This document shows, one piece after another, positions 24,145 to 35,839 of a DNA stretch of 64,000 bases; position 1 is the stretch's first letter, and every line of letters starts with the position of its first letter. Source of the stretch: Mucor racemosus. Taxonomy: Eukaryota > Mucoromycota > Mucoromycetes > Mucorales > Mucoraceae. The notes beneath the pieces were generated by a model, which was not told where the DNA came from, did not search any database, and was given only the letters and a program-made list of their open reading frames with translations. The stretch is taken from NCBI GenBank assembly GCA_027405735.1, contig JAPEHQ010000002.1, positions 2,108,001 to 2,172,000 on the forward strand, given 5' to 3'. The position numbers were made by a program, and so were the translations under genes.

Positions 24145-24600
24145 ATGTTAAATAATGAAGAAAAAGAGTCTGGTTTATAAGTAACACATGATGAAAACAA
24201 CGCTAAAACTGTCGATCCTTCTGTAAATTCAATTACACAAGGTGGTCCAACAGCAAAAACAAATAATAATAATCTTGGCAATGTAGAGGACTCATTAGTG
24301 AATGAAAACAGCCCACCACAAACGAAATTCATAGAATCTAAAATTCGATATGGTTTAATATCTATTGTACGATCCTCGTGGCTTAATATATTACTATTTA
24401 TACCTCTAGGATGGGCATCGCATTTTGTCTAGAACCCTACCACAACTGTTGTTCTTAATTTCATAGGATGGCAGAAATAATTGGTTGGAAGGATTTATGC
24501 TTTGTGCATTGTATATTTTGAGCACCATTAGCTTTTATTATTATCCAAATGCAGAGGCAGAAGGGTCGAATAGAGTAGTTCAAGTGATAAATGTGTAAAA
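24145..24600 (+). pseudogene. Decayed 5' fragment of a vacuolar Ca2+/H+ antiporter (CAX/VCX1 type)
   Basis: From the ATG at 24145 the frame reads MLNNEEKESGL, then a stop (TAA). About 80 further codons follow, including SKIRYGLISIVRSSWLNILL and FIPLGWASHF, then another stop and NPTTTVVLNFI. This matches the start of fungal CAX antiporters, where a hydrophilic tail leads into a first helix with an LNVLLVFIPLGWASHF-like string. Two in-frame stops and the loss of everything after the first helix mark it as dead. An intact relative may exist elsewhere in the genome. Confidence 0.6.
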
Positions 24601-26505
24601 ATAAACTTAGATTAACAATTTCTATTGATTTCAACCCATATTTTGGGATTTTCATAATTTTCAGGTCGTTTGACTATTTTGAAGATTTTAAATGCTTCAT
24701 CATGATCTTTTCCCCAATAAAAGTATATCCCGCATATATGTAGTAATGACAGTATGTATAACTCTACTTTTTAGCCTATTGCATGTTGTTCTAGCTCAAG
24801 AATTAAGCATTCTATCCATAATTTTGTAGTATCTGAGGTTTTATATATGAAGAATAGAATGATGATTTATTGATAAAATATATTTGAGTATTTATAGTAA
24901 ATAATATTATAAATATAGATGATTATAATTATAAGAAGTCATTATACATGTTGGCGTAATTGGTGTACAATGATCCATTATGTATAAAGCATGTTAATTG
25001 TTCATGCTAGCGAGCATATAAAATGAAAGGTAATGAGATCATATTACATTTACAGTATTTCTACTTCAAATTCAGATGAAATAAGTAAAATTTTGGATGA
25101 AATAAGAATAAAATTGGGATATAGTGAGGATAAAGTTTGGATGAAATGAAAATAAAATTTAGATAAAGTGAGAAAGGAGATTTGGAAAAAATGAAATTAG
25201 TCTTCAGTTGAAGATGATGATAATCCAGAAATACATTGCTTGATTGAATCTACATATTTATCTCAAATCAAATTCATTTTAGTGTGAATTGACACTGACT
25301 TTATCTAAAATCTCATTCTCATTTCATACAAATTTTTGTCTCTATTTTGTCTAAATTTTATTTCTGTTTCGTTCAAAAAAATAATAAAAACGTCTAAATT
25401 TCAAGTGTAAAGTCTGTATTTGAGGTTTGTGATGAAATGAAAACAAGATAATAAAAAATAGCATAACAATAACAAATAAGTTTAATATAGATAGCCAAAT
25501 TTCACATTCGTAATTTTCTTTTCTTTATCTGTTCTAAAATATATAATAATAATTCAATTTTGCAGTTGCAATATAACATTGAACAGGTCAAATCTTAGCT
25601 TAATTTTAATAAAAACTTTCAGTCGTTCAAAATTCAATTGGAAATCGTCTAAATATTTTCCTGAAATGTCTGAATTTCAAGTGGAAATACTGTACTACAA
25701 ATTTCTCTTTATTTTCAGACACTCTCTGCTCATGGTTTCATTTTCCGACCCAAAAAAAAACCCTTATACTTGGTCGAGGAAATTTTTGAATTTTTTAAAT
25801 GCATCGGTTTCTCTACGAATATTCGAGCTACAATAGCAAGTTTTTATTCAAAATGTAGCTACAAAATTTTCAGTTTACATACAAATAAAACAATAAAAAA
25901 CCATTTAACAAAAAGTTGCGTTTTTTAGAAAAAACATGTTTTTGTATTTTTGAATCTAGACGAAAATATTTGCAAAAACATTTATGCAAAAGTTAAACCA
26001 AAAAAATTGCCTTTAAATTTTGTATATGTGGTTAAAATTTTGTATACAGCTCATTATACGTTTTTGTTATTAATCCATAAAAAACGACAGTTTGGAAGAT
26101 TTTTTGTTCAATCTGAACGATTTTTTTTAATCCAATTTAAACTCCCGCCGAGTTTTGACTTTTTTGATATTATCTTGAAAATGGCTTCATACGGCTAGCT
26201 ATCCATCTTTTATTGCAAAACAAAAAATATATATAGATAAATTTGGCATGTTGGATAATGCCATGGAATAACTTTTTGTAAAAAAATTACCATAAAACCT
26301 TTGAAAATTAATTCATAAACTTTGAGTCTCAGTTTTTACCACTGCTGCTGCAGCGGGAAATTAGCCATAACAATTAATTGATAAACTGATTTTATTTAAA
26401 TGATATAGATAAGGGGATGGATGTGTGTATGTAATTTCTTGCGGTAGTTTTGTACGAGAGAAATCAAATATAAAGATGAAAAAATAAAAAACTACGTTTT
26501 ATTTA
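24601..26505. other. Intergenic, with a foldback repeat at about 25075-25385
   Basis: I see no gene in this stretch. At 25075-25200 there are imperfect tandem copies of gatgaaatgaaaataaaatt...gataaagtgag. At about 25290-25385 the reverse complement of this unit occurs (ctttatctaaaatctcattctcatttcat and on), so the segment could form a hairpin with arms near 90 nt. The ORFs at 25579 and 25950 are short and I do not recognise them. Confidence 0.5.
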
Positions 26506-28326
26506 TTAAGCAACAACGGTTGGTGCACTGATTTGAATTTCTCCATATGCACGATCTTGCTTAACCTTGATCATATCCTTGGTAGACAATAACAAAACAT
26601 CATAAAACATACGAGCAGCTTCTGACTTTTTACTAAAGCTTGGTGCTAAATCGCTGAATTTGACAACATCAGGGAATTCTTTCTCGAGCTTTTCAAGAGT
26701 TTGACGAGTGCTAGAATTGAAAGTTTGAGCGTTTTGTGTCGTGAAAGATTCATCATTATCCATCTATTTAAACAAAGATTAATTGAATAATTTGTTATAA
26801 CCACCAAGAAAAAAAGTACATACGTTATTGTTGAAACGGTTGAAGGCATCTTGATTGAGTTCAACATCGTCAGCATAATCCTGACCATAATCAATGTTAT
26901 CGTCGTCAAATTGGAATGCTGAAGTCAAACCAGGGCCACCAGGTGTAGGTGCTCCAAAGGCATCATCGGCGCGAGACTCTCTACGAACGTTAGCCATGGC
27001 ACCAGATGCACGACGCTTACGGTTCAAACGAGTAAACATATCCTCCAATTCAGATCCAACTACATCACCTGATGGCTTTGTCAAGCAGATGACAGACTTG
27101 GTCTTTGCAACGCCGGTACTGCTAGTATCCTAAAAAGAATCTATGATTTAGTAATTGTACCCAAATTGAGTATTGAATTATTTACTTTTTGAACAATAGA
27201 ACGAGAATCAGCAGCATATCTACGAAGATCTTCCTCAGGGATTTCTGTAATCTTATCAACGACTAAACGCTTGCGTCTACGAACAGGTTCAGTAGCAGTG
27301 GATGTGATACCCTCCATATCAAACATGCTATCATCTTCAACAATACCAACATGCATTAAAGTATCGAGTGAAGCATCAGCAGTATCATTAGCTTGAGGGA
27401 AATGGAATTCATCCATACCATCGGTATAATCAGGAGCATTATAATCAATATTGTCATTTAAATCGAAATCGAAATCAACAGCATCATTCATAATTCCATT
27501 GTTGTTGTTATCATTCAAATTCATATCTTTAAGAGGATCAGCAATAGCGTCCATGTCAAAGCCATCATCAGCAAGACCGGCTTCGTTATCACGACGACCT
27601 GCTTCAACTCCTTGTCCACCAGCACGACCAGCTTCCCAGTTACCGAAACTGAAATTGGTTTGACCACCACTTAAAGTAATGTCTTGAGAAAAGGACATAT
27701 CTCCAAGACTATCTAAAATAGGATCACGACTTTCATCAGCAGGGCCACTATTGAGAATTATTAGTATATAATTTTGAATATTAGGAAAAGCTTCTTTTTA
27801 CGTTGCGTTGAATGGAAGATCAGGAAGTAAAATATCGAATTCAGTTAATTTATCTTGCATTGTGATTGCATTAGCGTTGCTAGCAGTATGAGTAATATCA
27901 GGCATGTTAATATCGCCCTTCTTGAAAGCCTATATACATGTAATTTTCATATTTCAGTTCTTTGTCATGGTTTTGATTGGTAAAAAAAAAAATACAATAC
28001 CAATTTAATCTTGACAAGTGCTTCATTACAATCTTCTAAAAGATATCTAGTTTTTCTAGAGTAAATACGAACAACACCAAGCAATAATTGACCAGATACA
28101 CGAAGAGCAAGAGGTTCTTCTCGCTGGGTTGCAGTAATAACATCTATTTCGAGATAATGTTAGTGTTTATGGCAACAAGAATAAAAATCAATGGTGTTTA
28201 ATTACCAATGGTTTTTTCAAGATTGGTATTCAAGAATTGAGACTTTGAGATCTTTCTTTCCCAATGAGAAGCTAACCATACACGAGCCAAAGGCCCTTGC
28301 TTTGTTCTTAATTGATCAGATATCAT
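26506..28326 (-). CDS. rad21: Cohesin kleisin subunit RAD21/SCC1
   Basis: This is the kleisin that closes the SMC1/SMC3 ring and is cut by separase at anaphase. The N-terminal conserved block reads GPLARVWLASHWERKISKSQ with TNLEKTI, then [40 protein letters not shown], the kleisin N-domain that binds SMC3. A long acidic, Asn/Asp-rich middle follows. It includes EPVRRRKR, which fits the ExxR separase consensus. The C-terminal winged helix reads FYDVLLLSTKDMIKVKQD and ends at 26506. Several introns split the gene. The usual first residues (MFYS...L) are not visible. The ATG at 28326 gives MISDQLRTKQGPLA, so either the start has changed or a small upstream exon is missed. Mitotic RAD21 fits better than REC8. 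Confidence 0.9.
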
Positions 28327-28871
28327 ATTATGTTATTTATACAAGTAATAAAAAAAATATTATTTAATCTGAGCGCGCGTGTCTATATCAACGCGATAAA
28401 ATAACTGAGGGACAAGCTGGTATGTTTGTAGTCACAGAAGCAAACTGAAATTGACGTTATTATTTATATGAATATGAACTCACTACAAATCAGGAGGCTC
28501 TTGTAGCAAAGTACACAACCACTCGGTTTATTGCATAAATCATCCATTGAATAGCGAAACAAGAGGTTTTGAAATCAGCCAATTTTAGTTATGAAAGCAT
28601 TTTAGGCTTCATCATTTCAAATCTTACCCTTGTAAAAATATATATCATGTATCGAATAAATAACAGTAAATTAAAAAAATATATGAGTATACTAGAAATG
28701 TTTAATTAAATACAATGCTATGTTATTTGAATTACTATTTGCCTTTCGGTTTTCACTGCTTGACACATAGCCTAAATTGGAATGTATCATTCCATATAAA
28801 TATATATATACATATGCTTCATATCAAACGCTTTTTGGGATATACCCTAGACACTGCTAAATAGATATACA

Positions 28872-29840
28872 TTGGTCGCATTATTATGCTGCCTATCCCT
28901 AAATTTATTTTATATCCCATGAAAGACTCAAAAACAGGTAGAATTCACTGTTTTTTCCTTGAAAACTGGGTCTCATTTTTCATTCCTGCTCTACTTTTTT
29001 TTTCACTAAATAACACCACAAAAAAATTATATGCCAATGTACCTGAGATGTTCAGCTTTAATCCAAAAACAAGTATTCAGAAATATCCTACTTTTTGCAG
29101 TTGATATTAATTTTTCAGTGCTAAGGTTTCAGATTTTTTACGCGTATTTCACTGCTAATGGATTGAAAACTTTGAGGCTTCATATCTCTAAAAAAAACCA
29201 AGCTATACCAACAATTTTTAATAATAAAAATTACTTGTTTTTAAGCGCTCTATAACATATTTGAATATAAAAAAATTCTGGGCACTTTTATTTTTTTCAT
29301 TTTTTTGACATTTCTATAATAAGTTTCGAAATATTGGTTAAATCGAGCAACATTTTTTTTGCATTCATGTAATTAAGCTCATTAAACTCTCTCGGACCCA
29401 ATTTAGAGTTTTTCAAAATATTGATTTTTCGTGGAGATATCCTCAAAGATGTGTACAAAAAGGTGCTTCCACTTCTAGCGTCCATTTTCCCCTTGTATAC
29501 CCTTATCCCAAATTCTGAAACTGAAAAAAATTTGGACAAAAATCTTGCTTTCTCTATGAAAAATGTAGCTAAAAAATTAAATAATAGCTCGATCAATAGA
29601 AAATTTTGTTATGCATTATCTCCATTATTTAAATTTAAAATATGCTTATAAAAAGTGTTCTGTATCTTCAAAAAACCTTCAAAATTTCAATTGCATTTTG
29701 CGCAAAATTTTACGTGAAACATTTTTTTAAATTTTATTTAGATGAATGCAAAATTTGAAACTATATAAAAAATATTTAGTACGTTAGGTCTACTTACCAT
29801 GCAGTTCATGAGCAATTAAACAATTCTGTTTTTTGAACCA
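28872..29840 (-). repeat. Dispersed repeat family A-D, copy B (inverted), 5' part missing
   Basis: Read on the minus strand it follows copies A, C and D from the A-rich site (atggttcaaaaaacag) to the end with ctgcctatccctaaattt. The part that would lie upstream of the A-rich site is absent: the LINE 3' tail abuts here, and I could not find the missing part on the far side of the LINE. It carries frames of 99 codons (minus strand, SVSEFGIRVYKGKMDARSGS) and 72-76 codons (plus strand). Confidence 0.75.
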
Positions 29841-30062
29841 TTTTTTTTTTTTTTTAAATTGTTTTATTAATTGCTCCGTGTAAGACAAGAGTGGGACTTC
29901 CTATCCAAGAGGCGGGCGCAATGTAGAAGTAATAATTGAGAAAATAAATGAAAGATGAAAAGACAAGGTAATAAGGAACAATAGATATAAGATAAAAATA
30001 ATAAAGAGAACTAATATATCAAGAATGAGAAAAAAGAAAAAAGGATGACCAGGAGAGTTGAA

Positions 30063-33000
30063 CTACAGGAGGGAATGGCATTGATCTTCATCAATCATTT
30101 TGTGAATGTTGAGTCGAATGCTAGCCAGTATCGCTGTATGAGAAACCGGAACCTGGTTAAAAATAAACCTCATATGGGCAAGCCAGATTTGAGAGAGTGA
30201 AATAAGAAGGATCTGATATGGATCAATGCCTTTAACTTGGCAATACCAAATATAGGAAAAGTCCAGGGAAAAGAGAGCCTCCTTAATATCTGCAATGGAA
30301 GTAGTAGGCCACAAGAACTCGAAAATGACACCTTGCCATACTTTTTCTTTTGTTGGGCAATGAAAGAGTAGATGGGAAGAGGAATCACGAGTAGAAACGC
30401 ACACAGGACACCAAGGGGAGTCAAATATTCAAGGCATAATACTATGGAGTAAACCCCGGTTAGGGATGCAACCAGTAAGCAAGCGGTAAATGACATTTCT
30501 TTGAACTACAGTGAGAGACAATGACCAAAAGTACTTCCACCGTGCAGCAGAAACCTGTCGCAGAGACTCAGGAGCGATTAACGACGACTGAAAAGCAGAT
30601 CGAAAAAGCTTAGCCGAGACCTTGGATTTAGCCACAGATTGAGAGACATCAAGAGATAAAAGATTCACAAATGGAGCAAAAGAAATGTTCAGGTCGACAG
30701 AGGACGCTGGACGACACAACGAAACAAAATACGGTTGAAGCTTGAAATTACCAGAAATAAGTCCCTTGTAGATAGTTGGGGGAGCACGTTTCCATGCCAC
30801 TAGATTTGGATCCGTAGTATCTTTCCAATGAAGTAGACGCAAATTTGGATCATAGTGAAATACATCAGAGACAAGCATTTGTTTAACCTTAGCTGGAATA
30901 GACATCGAAGAGGAAGGAGGAACATAAAATGCAGCTTGTAAAGGTAAGATTAAAGCAGTTGCAGGACTTATAATAGCTTGATCAAAAGAACGCGGGATGT
31001 AATCAATAGCTCGGTAAAGCATATCCAGAGTCCCAATCCGTTGTTTCCGTAAACCCTGAGTCCGAGAACAAGGGAAGAGAAGAGGAACATGATGATAAAG
31101 ACATTGATTGACATTTCGAACATGAAAACTGAGCATATAAAAGACCGGATGATTATCAATGGCCTGTTGGTCCAAAGTGAGCAAAGGTTGAAGCCAACGA
31201 AAGTAAAGAGCAGAAGATTGTAATTGGATATCTATGACTCCAAGACCACCTCGGGTTTTGGAAAGAGTCCAAACGTTCCATGGAATAACAGGGAAGATAC
31301 TTCGTCGAAGAAACTGGATAGCCACTGAGCGCAATTGTTTGAAATCGGCACTAGCAAGAGGAGTTACCCGCAAGATGTACCACAGTTTCGAAAGAATCAA
31401 AGAATTAAGAACTGTCGCTCTTCCCACAACCGATAAAGATCTAGTACCATGTAAGTCCACCGAAGATTTCAATTTGGCGACTAAACCAGCCATAAAATTA
31501 ACACGTTGGATCCGACTCTGTATGAGAGGGAAGCCGAGATAGATAATGGAAGTATCATCTTCTACTGAATGCAAATGTCTGATCTGGAGCCGAGTCAAAG
31601 GAAGACGCCAGTAATCCCAAGTGTCTCTCCCAGAGACCGAAAAAGCTTCCACTTTATCATTATTAAATTTAGCATTGGAAGCTGAGCAAAAGAGTTTCAT
31701 AACCGAGGTCAAACGAGATAAATCAAGGTGATCATGGACAAAGACCAAGGCGTCATCAGCATAGCAAAGGACTTTGGTCCGGAGAGTACCGAGTAAATAG
31801 CCTTGATAAGTTTGATCATAAATAATCGAAAGTAAGAAAGGTTCAAAAGCTAAATTGTAGAGAATTGGTGATACAGGATCACCCTGTTTTAGTCCACGAA
31901 GCTTACGAACTTCCTCAGTAAAATGCCCATTAATGTTGATGCGAATCACATTCTTTGCCATAAGATTGTAGACGCAAGTAACAAGCTTCCGAGGAAAGCC
32001 AAATTTCAGCATTACCATCCGTAGATACTTCAGGTTTACACGATCGTAAGCCTTTTCCTGATCCAAAAGAAGGCCTATATCTTGGTCCAATGTACGAAAA
32101 TAAGGATCATCGTCTTTTTGTTCCGCGATTGACCACTTTCGTTGGGCATCTTCCATAATAATTTGGCATAGCAACCCATTTTCGGCAATAAAACGCCCCG
32201 GGAGAAAGCCCAGTTGGTGTCGACTAATAAGTGTTTGAGATACAGACATGATCCTGCTATTTATAATACGAGTGAACAGTTTATAATCAGAGTTGGCCAA
32301 AGATAATGGTCTATAATTCTTCATATCAGCTGAATCACCTTTTTTGAAGAGAAGTGTCATGAGAGAGGTATTCCAAGATTTCGGAAACTTGCCCTTGGTT
32401 AGTGCTTCATTATAAACTGTGTAAATAAGATCATGATACGGAGGGAACCGAATCACTAAGTTGAGTATCTCATAAGGTAAGCCATCCGTGCCAGGACTAC
32501 TCCGTCTTGGAGTACGTTTGCTTTCTTCCAAAATATCAACGACCAATATAGGATCAAGAAGTTCAACTTGCTGGTCGGTAGTCAGTTTCAGGTGAGAAGG
32601 AATAGAACGAAACAGTTCTCGAGCAGCCAATTCATTAATTGGTTCAGGAGTGAATAGAGTAGAATAGAATTGTGTAGCAATTTCCTGAAAACTTCCTTGA
32701 GTATAGCACATTTCATTATTCAATGGATCTCTAAGGCCCGTAATTGAACGTTTGTTCTCCCGAGCAGTCGCTAGCCGTTTCAAAAAGCCAGGAGATTTTT
32801 CGCCGTTTTCTCGCCAAAATTTTCCAGCTTTCAGAATCTCAATCTCTGATATACTTTGTTGTAAGGAGGCAATCTGAATTTCAAGAGTCGGTAAAATCTG
32901 GTTAAGCAACCCTCGATGCTTCTGGTGTCGCAAGATCTTATTTCGCTTTGATTGTAGCCGTAGAAGTTGTTTCCTTCTCCAGTTGAAGTCCTCTATTTGA

Positions 33001-33974
33001 AAAGATTTAACGAAAAGTTTAACTTCGGCTTTGACCCAATCCCATTGTTGTTGTGGTGATGAGAAGGTTTTGACCAAATTGAACTGTTCCATAATTTCCT
33101 CCAGGTGTTTAGCTAAAGCTATTCTAAATTGCTTATTCTTGGCCAGAAAAGGATTGGCTTTCCACGATCCAGGACCACGGCCAGTAGAAGCTTGATATTG
33201 AAATGTAAGACCCAAGAGAGCATGATCCGTCCATATATTGGATATAAAATGTTGATCTAAACTAGTAACATTATGATGTGAGAGAGTATTACAAAAAATA
33301 TAATCAAGAATGCCTGAACGATTCCCACTCTTCCAGGTAATCTGTTTCTCTTCTGCAAAAATGTCGACATAGAAGTCGTCTAAAAGTTGAGTCCACCTCA
33401 AAGGAGCGCAAAGTAATGAACCATCCGGTTTTCTGTCTGTGTATTGATAGTTGAAATCACCCATAATAAAAATGTTGTTATTATTGATGTTGTTATTGTT
33501 GATGTTGTTATTGTTGATGTTGTTTTGCAATGTGTCCTGAATTACAGAAATATCGAGTAATTCAGAATAAAAGGCAGAGCGAGAAGCAGAAGCATCTGAT
33601 CGACCATATATATTAAGTATTGTAGCAATTGGTGTAGGAAAAGTTGTATTGTCCATATCTTGGGTTAAATGAAGTGAAGCAAGGATATACCTGCCGCCAT
33701 CAATACCTTCCGAGATAGATTGAATTGTAAATTTGTTGTTAAGCGATAAGATTCCACAATGAGGAGTCCAAAGGCTCGACTTGGATTGGAATTGAATATT
33801 GAATTGTTCTATTGTAAGAGGATCTGTAGCATGGGTTTCTTGTAACACTAGGATGTCATATCCAAGTGTTCTAAGATATCTAATAAATTGAGTACGTTTT
33901 TTTTGATTTTCTGTTTTTTTAAGGCCACGGCAATTGAGGGTAGCCATTTTTACTGTATGTTGTGTAAAAATCAT
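30063..33974 (-). pseudogene. LINE ORF2: APE endonuclease, reverse transcriptase, zinc-binding domain; one premature stop
   Basis: The start codon at 33974 lies two bases after the ORF1 stop. Endonuclease residues are in place (LNCRG, QETHA, IMGDFNYQ, LDYIF, TDHALL). The reverse transcriptase shows LFKKGD...NYRPLSL, LLLDQEKAYDRV, GLKQGDPVSP and the catalytic YADD. The main frame runs 1181 codons to a TGA at 30429-30431. The same frame then continues for 122 codons with IFDSPWCPVC...SSSHLLFHC, a CX2CX8HX4C zinc-binding motif, to a TAG at 30063. The truncated copy at 57989-58892 reads through this point with a sense codon, so the TGA is a recent nonsense change. The domain past it is lost unless there is read-through. 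A 15-nt repeat near 33476-33530 adds NNINN units just before the GDFN motif. Confidence 0.9.
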
Positions 33975-33976
33975 AT

Positions 33977-35515
33977 TTACTGATGAGTAGAAGGAAGGGC
34001 ACCGGACGTGTCAGGTGAAGAAGGAATTTCCTTGTCAGTAGTAATATTAGAAGAGGCAGTAATCAAAGTATTAGAATTAGGAGGACCCGATAGTGGTAGA
34101 CGACTAGAACTGATATCAATAGAATCAGAGGTTCGAGCAACCTTGGCATTTAAAGGAGAAGGTTCTAACAAAGGAGAACGAGGTAGCTTCGAGGAAGCCT
34201 CTTTCATGCTAACATCTGGCTTATTATCATTGGAGCCATTGGAAGTAATGTCAGAATTGGGGGCCTCAGCAATAGAATTTACAATAGCAGGGGAAGTAGC
34301 TTCTTCCATAAGATGATCGGCATCAACTGTCTTACTCTTGGTGGGCTCATCACCTTGAATAATTGGCTGGCGAGTCGAAGATCCATCTTGAGGAGAAGAG
34401 GACTTCTTGGGATCAGAGGAACCTTTGGGAGTTTTACGTCCTTTGGTTGAAGTAGTAGGCGAAACGGCTCTAACTTTTCCGGGAGCAGAAGCAATAGAAT
34501 CATTGCGAGGACAAACTTGGAAAACATGACCAGTTTGATTGCAATGATAGCAACGGATCCATTTTTTGTAATCAGGACAGTCTGCTCTGCAATGTGCAGT
34601 ACTTTGGCAATTGCGGCAAAAGTCAGGCATTTTATCCCATTGCAGGAGGATTTTGCGTTGTTCAACGTCCTTGTCATTCCAGACGATTACTCTGGCCAAA
34701 GGTTCTAAATGTTTAAGACCACCACAAGGAGAGTCCTTTCCATGATTGAAAGGACATTGGTTATCTTCCAGGATGGGATTCAGGGTTAAATTAATGGTGG
34801 CATATCCTTCACCATTGAAAATGCCATCAGTTTTAGAGATACCCAAATCCAGGACATCACCAAAACAGGCGAGACGTTTTTCCATTTCCGATTTCAATAG
34901 CAAAGCGGGGAGGAAGGGAAGATTCTCTAAGGTCAATCTTACAATGGAAGCATCAGCTGGGTACGACTTAAAACCCTTAAGAAAGGTGCCATCATCTAAA
35001 GTGATGCCAGATTCAAGAATTGTTTTACATCCTTCCGATGTAGGAAGCCACAAGGTTTCCAAAAAGTCATGACCAAGGTAATTTCGGGTCTGCTTACGAT
35101 ACCCAAGAAATTCCTCATAAAAATCAGACTTTGCAGCTGATTCATTAAATTTTAACAGAGCTTTATTTAACAAAGAGCGATCTTTAACAGTAGATAAATC
35201 AATAAGTACTGAATCTTGTTCCATTCCCTTGATAAAAGGACGAACAACCTCGAAAGGAGCAGGAGAAGCGCTGCCATTTAACACCTGCTGACTCGATTCT
35301 TGTTCTGTTACTGAACGTTGAACCAGGGTAGGCTTGAAGGAATAGTTTTGTTTCTTCTTATTCCTAGCCCCATGAGAGACAACTTGAGTCCATTCCCGAG
35401 AAATAGCTTGGGAGGACTGAGAGGATGGTCCTGAACTACGAGAGTTCGGATTGTTATTCTGCTGGTTACTGCGAGTTTCGACCATGGAAGAAAGATGATT
35501 TTGAACCATTTTCAA
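33977..35515 (-). CDS. LINE ORF1, nucleic-acid-binding protein with two CCHC knuckles
   Basis: The 512-residue product begins MKMVQNHLSSMVETRSNQQN. A low-complexity N-terminus leads to a conserved central region (LENLPFLPALLLKSEMEKRL, an RNA-recognition-like stretch). Two zinc knuckles follow, CRNCQSTAHCRADC and CYHCNQTGHVFQVC, both CX2CX4HX4C, then a Ser/Pro-rich tail. This is the chaperone or RNP protein of the LINE. The frame is intact, and ORF2 follows after a 2-bp gap in a different frame, which suggests reinitiation. Confidence 0.9.
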   Translation of the reverse strand: MKMVQNHLSSMVETRSNQQNNNPNSRSSGPSSQSSQAISREWTQVVSHGARNKKKQNYSFKPTLVQRSVTEQESSQQVLNGSASPAPFEVVRPFIKGMEQDSVLIDLSTVKDRSLLNKALLKFNESAAKSDFYEEFLGYRKQTRNYLGHDFLETLWLPTSEGCKTILESGITLDDGTFLKGFKSYPADASIVRLTLENLPFLPALLLKSEMEKRLACFGDVLDLGISKTDGIFNGEGYATINLTLNPILEDNQCPFNHGKDSPCGGLKHLEPLARVIVWNDKDVEQRKILLQWDKMPDFCRNCQSTAHCRADCPDYKKWIRCYHCNQTGHVFQVCPRNDSIASAPGKVRAVSPTTSTKGRKTPKGSSDPKKSSSPQDGSSTRQPIIQGDEPTKSKTVDADHLMEEATSPAIVNSIAEAPNSDITSNGSNDNKPDVSMKEASSKLPRSPLLEPSPLNAKVARTSDSIDISSSRLPLSGPPNSNTLITASSNITTDKEIPSSPDTSGALPSTHQ

Positions 35516-35839
35516 TCGCTTTTACACAATTTTATAATTCATATCCCGACGATGGTTTTTTGCTGTTTTGAGCAATCTCAGGAATTCTCATGCAATCAAT
35601 TGCGTTGCAAAACCTTGAAAACATAGTATACTAATCCAAACAGAAAACTAAATGCTATCCCACAAAGTTTTTCTTTGATTAATATTTTGCTTTAGTTGGT
35701 TGATTATTTCATGTCAAAGATTGGCTTTTTGTAATCCAAATATATCGTTTCCATAATTGATATAAAAGTTACAGCAGAACAAGATATTTAACAATAACTT
35801 AAGGCAAAAAAGATTGCATTCAATGACAATAGAGCAACA

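Larger units (their letters stand above)
29841..35560 (-). mobile_element. Near-complete L1-like LINE retrotransposon
   Basis: Two ORFs in series on the minus strand (ORF1 33977-35515, ORF2 to 30063) are followed by a ~210-bp 3' UTR. The UTR ends cggagcaattaataaaacaattt plus a 15-nt poly(A) at 29841-29855. The right-hand (5') boundary is uncertain; I place it soon after the ORF1 start. The two-ORF plan, APE endonuclease, RT and terminal zinc-binding domain are those of the L1 group in Mucoromycotina, of which Grem-LINE1 of Mucor pericentromeres is a known case. Whether this element belongs to that lineage needs a tree. Confidence 0.85.

Noticed and set aside
31234..31542. Plus-strand ORF inside the LINE
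   Set aside because: It is antisense to the reverse transcriptase ORF and has no features of its own.
34008..35072. Plus-strand ORFs antisense to LINE ORF1
   Set aside because: They mirror the ORF1 codons on the other strand; no independent evidence.
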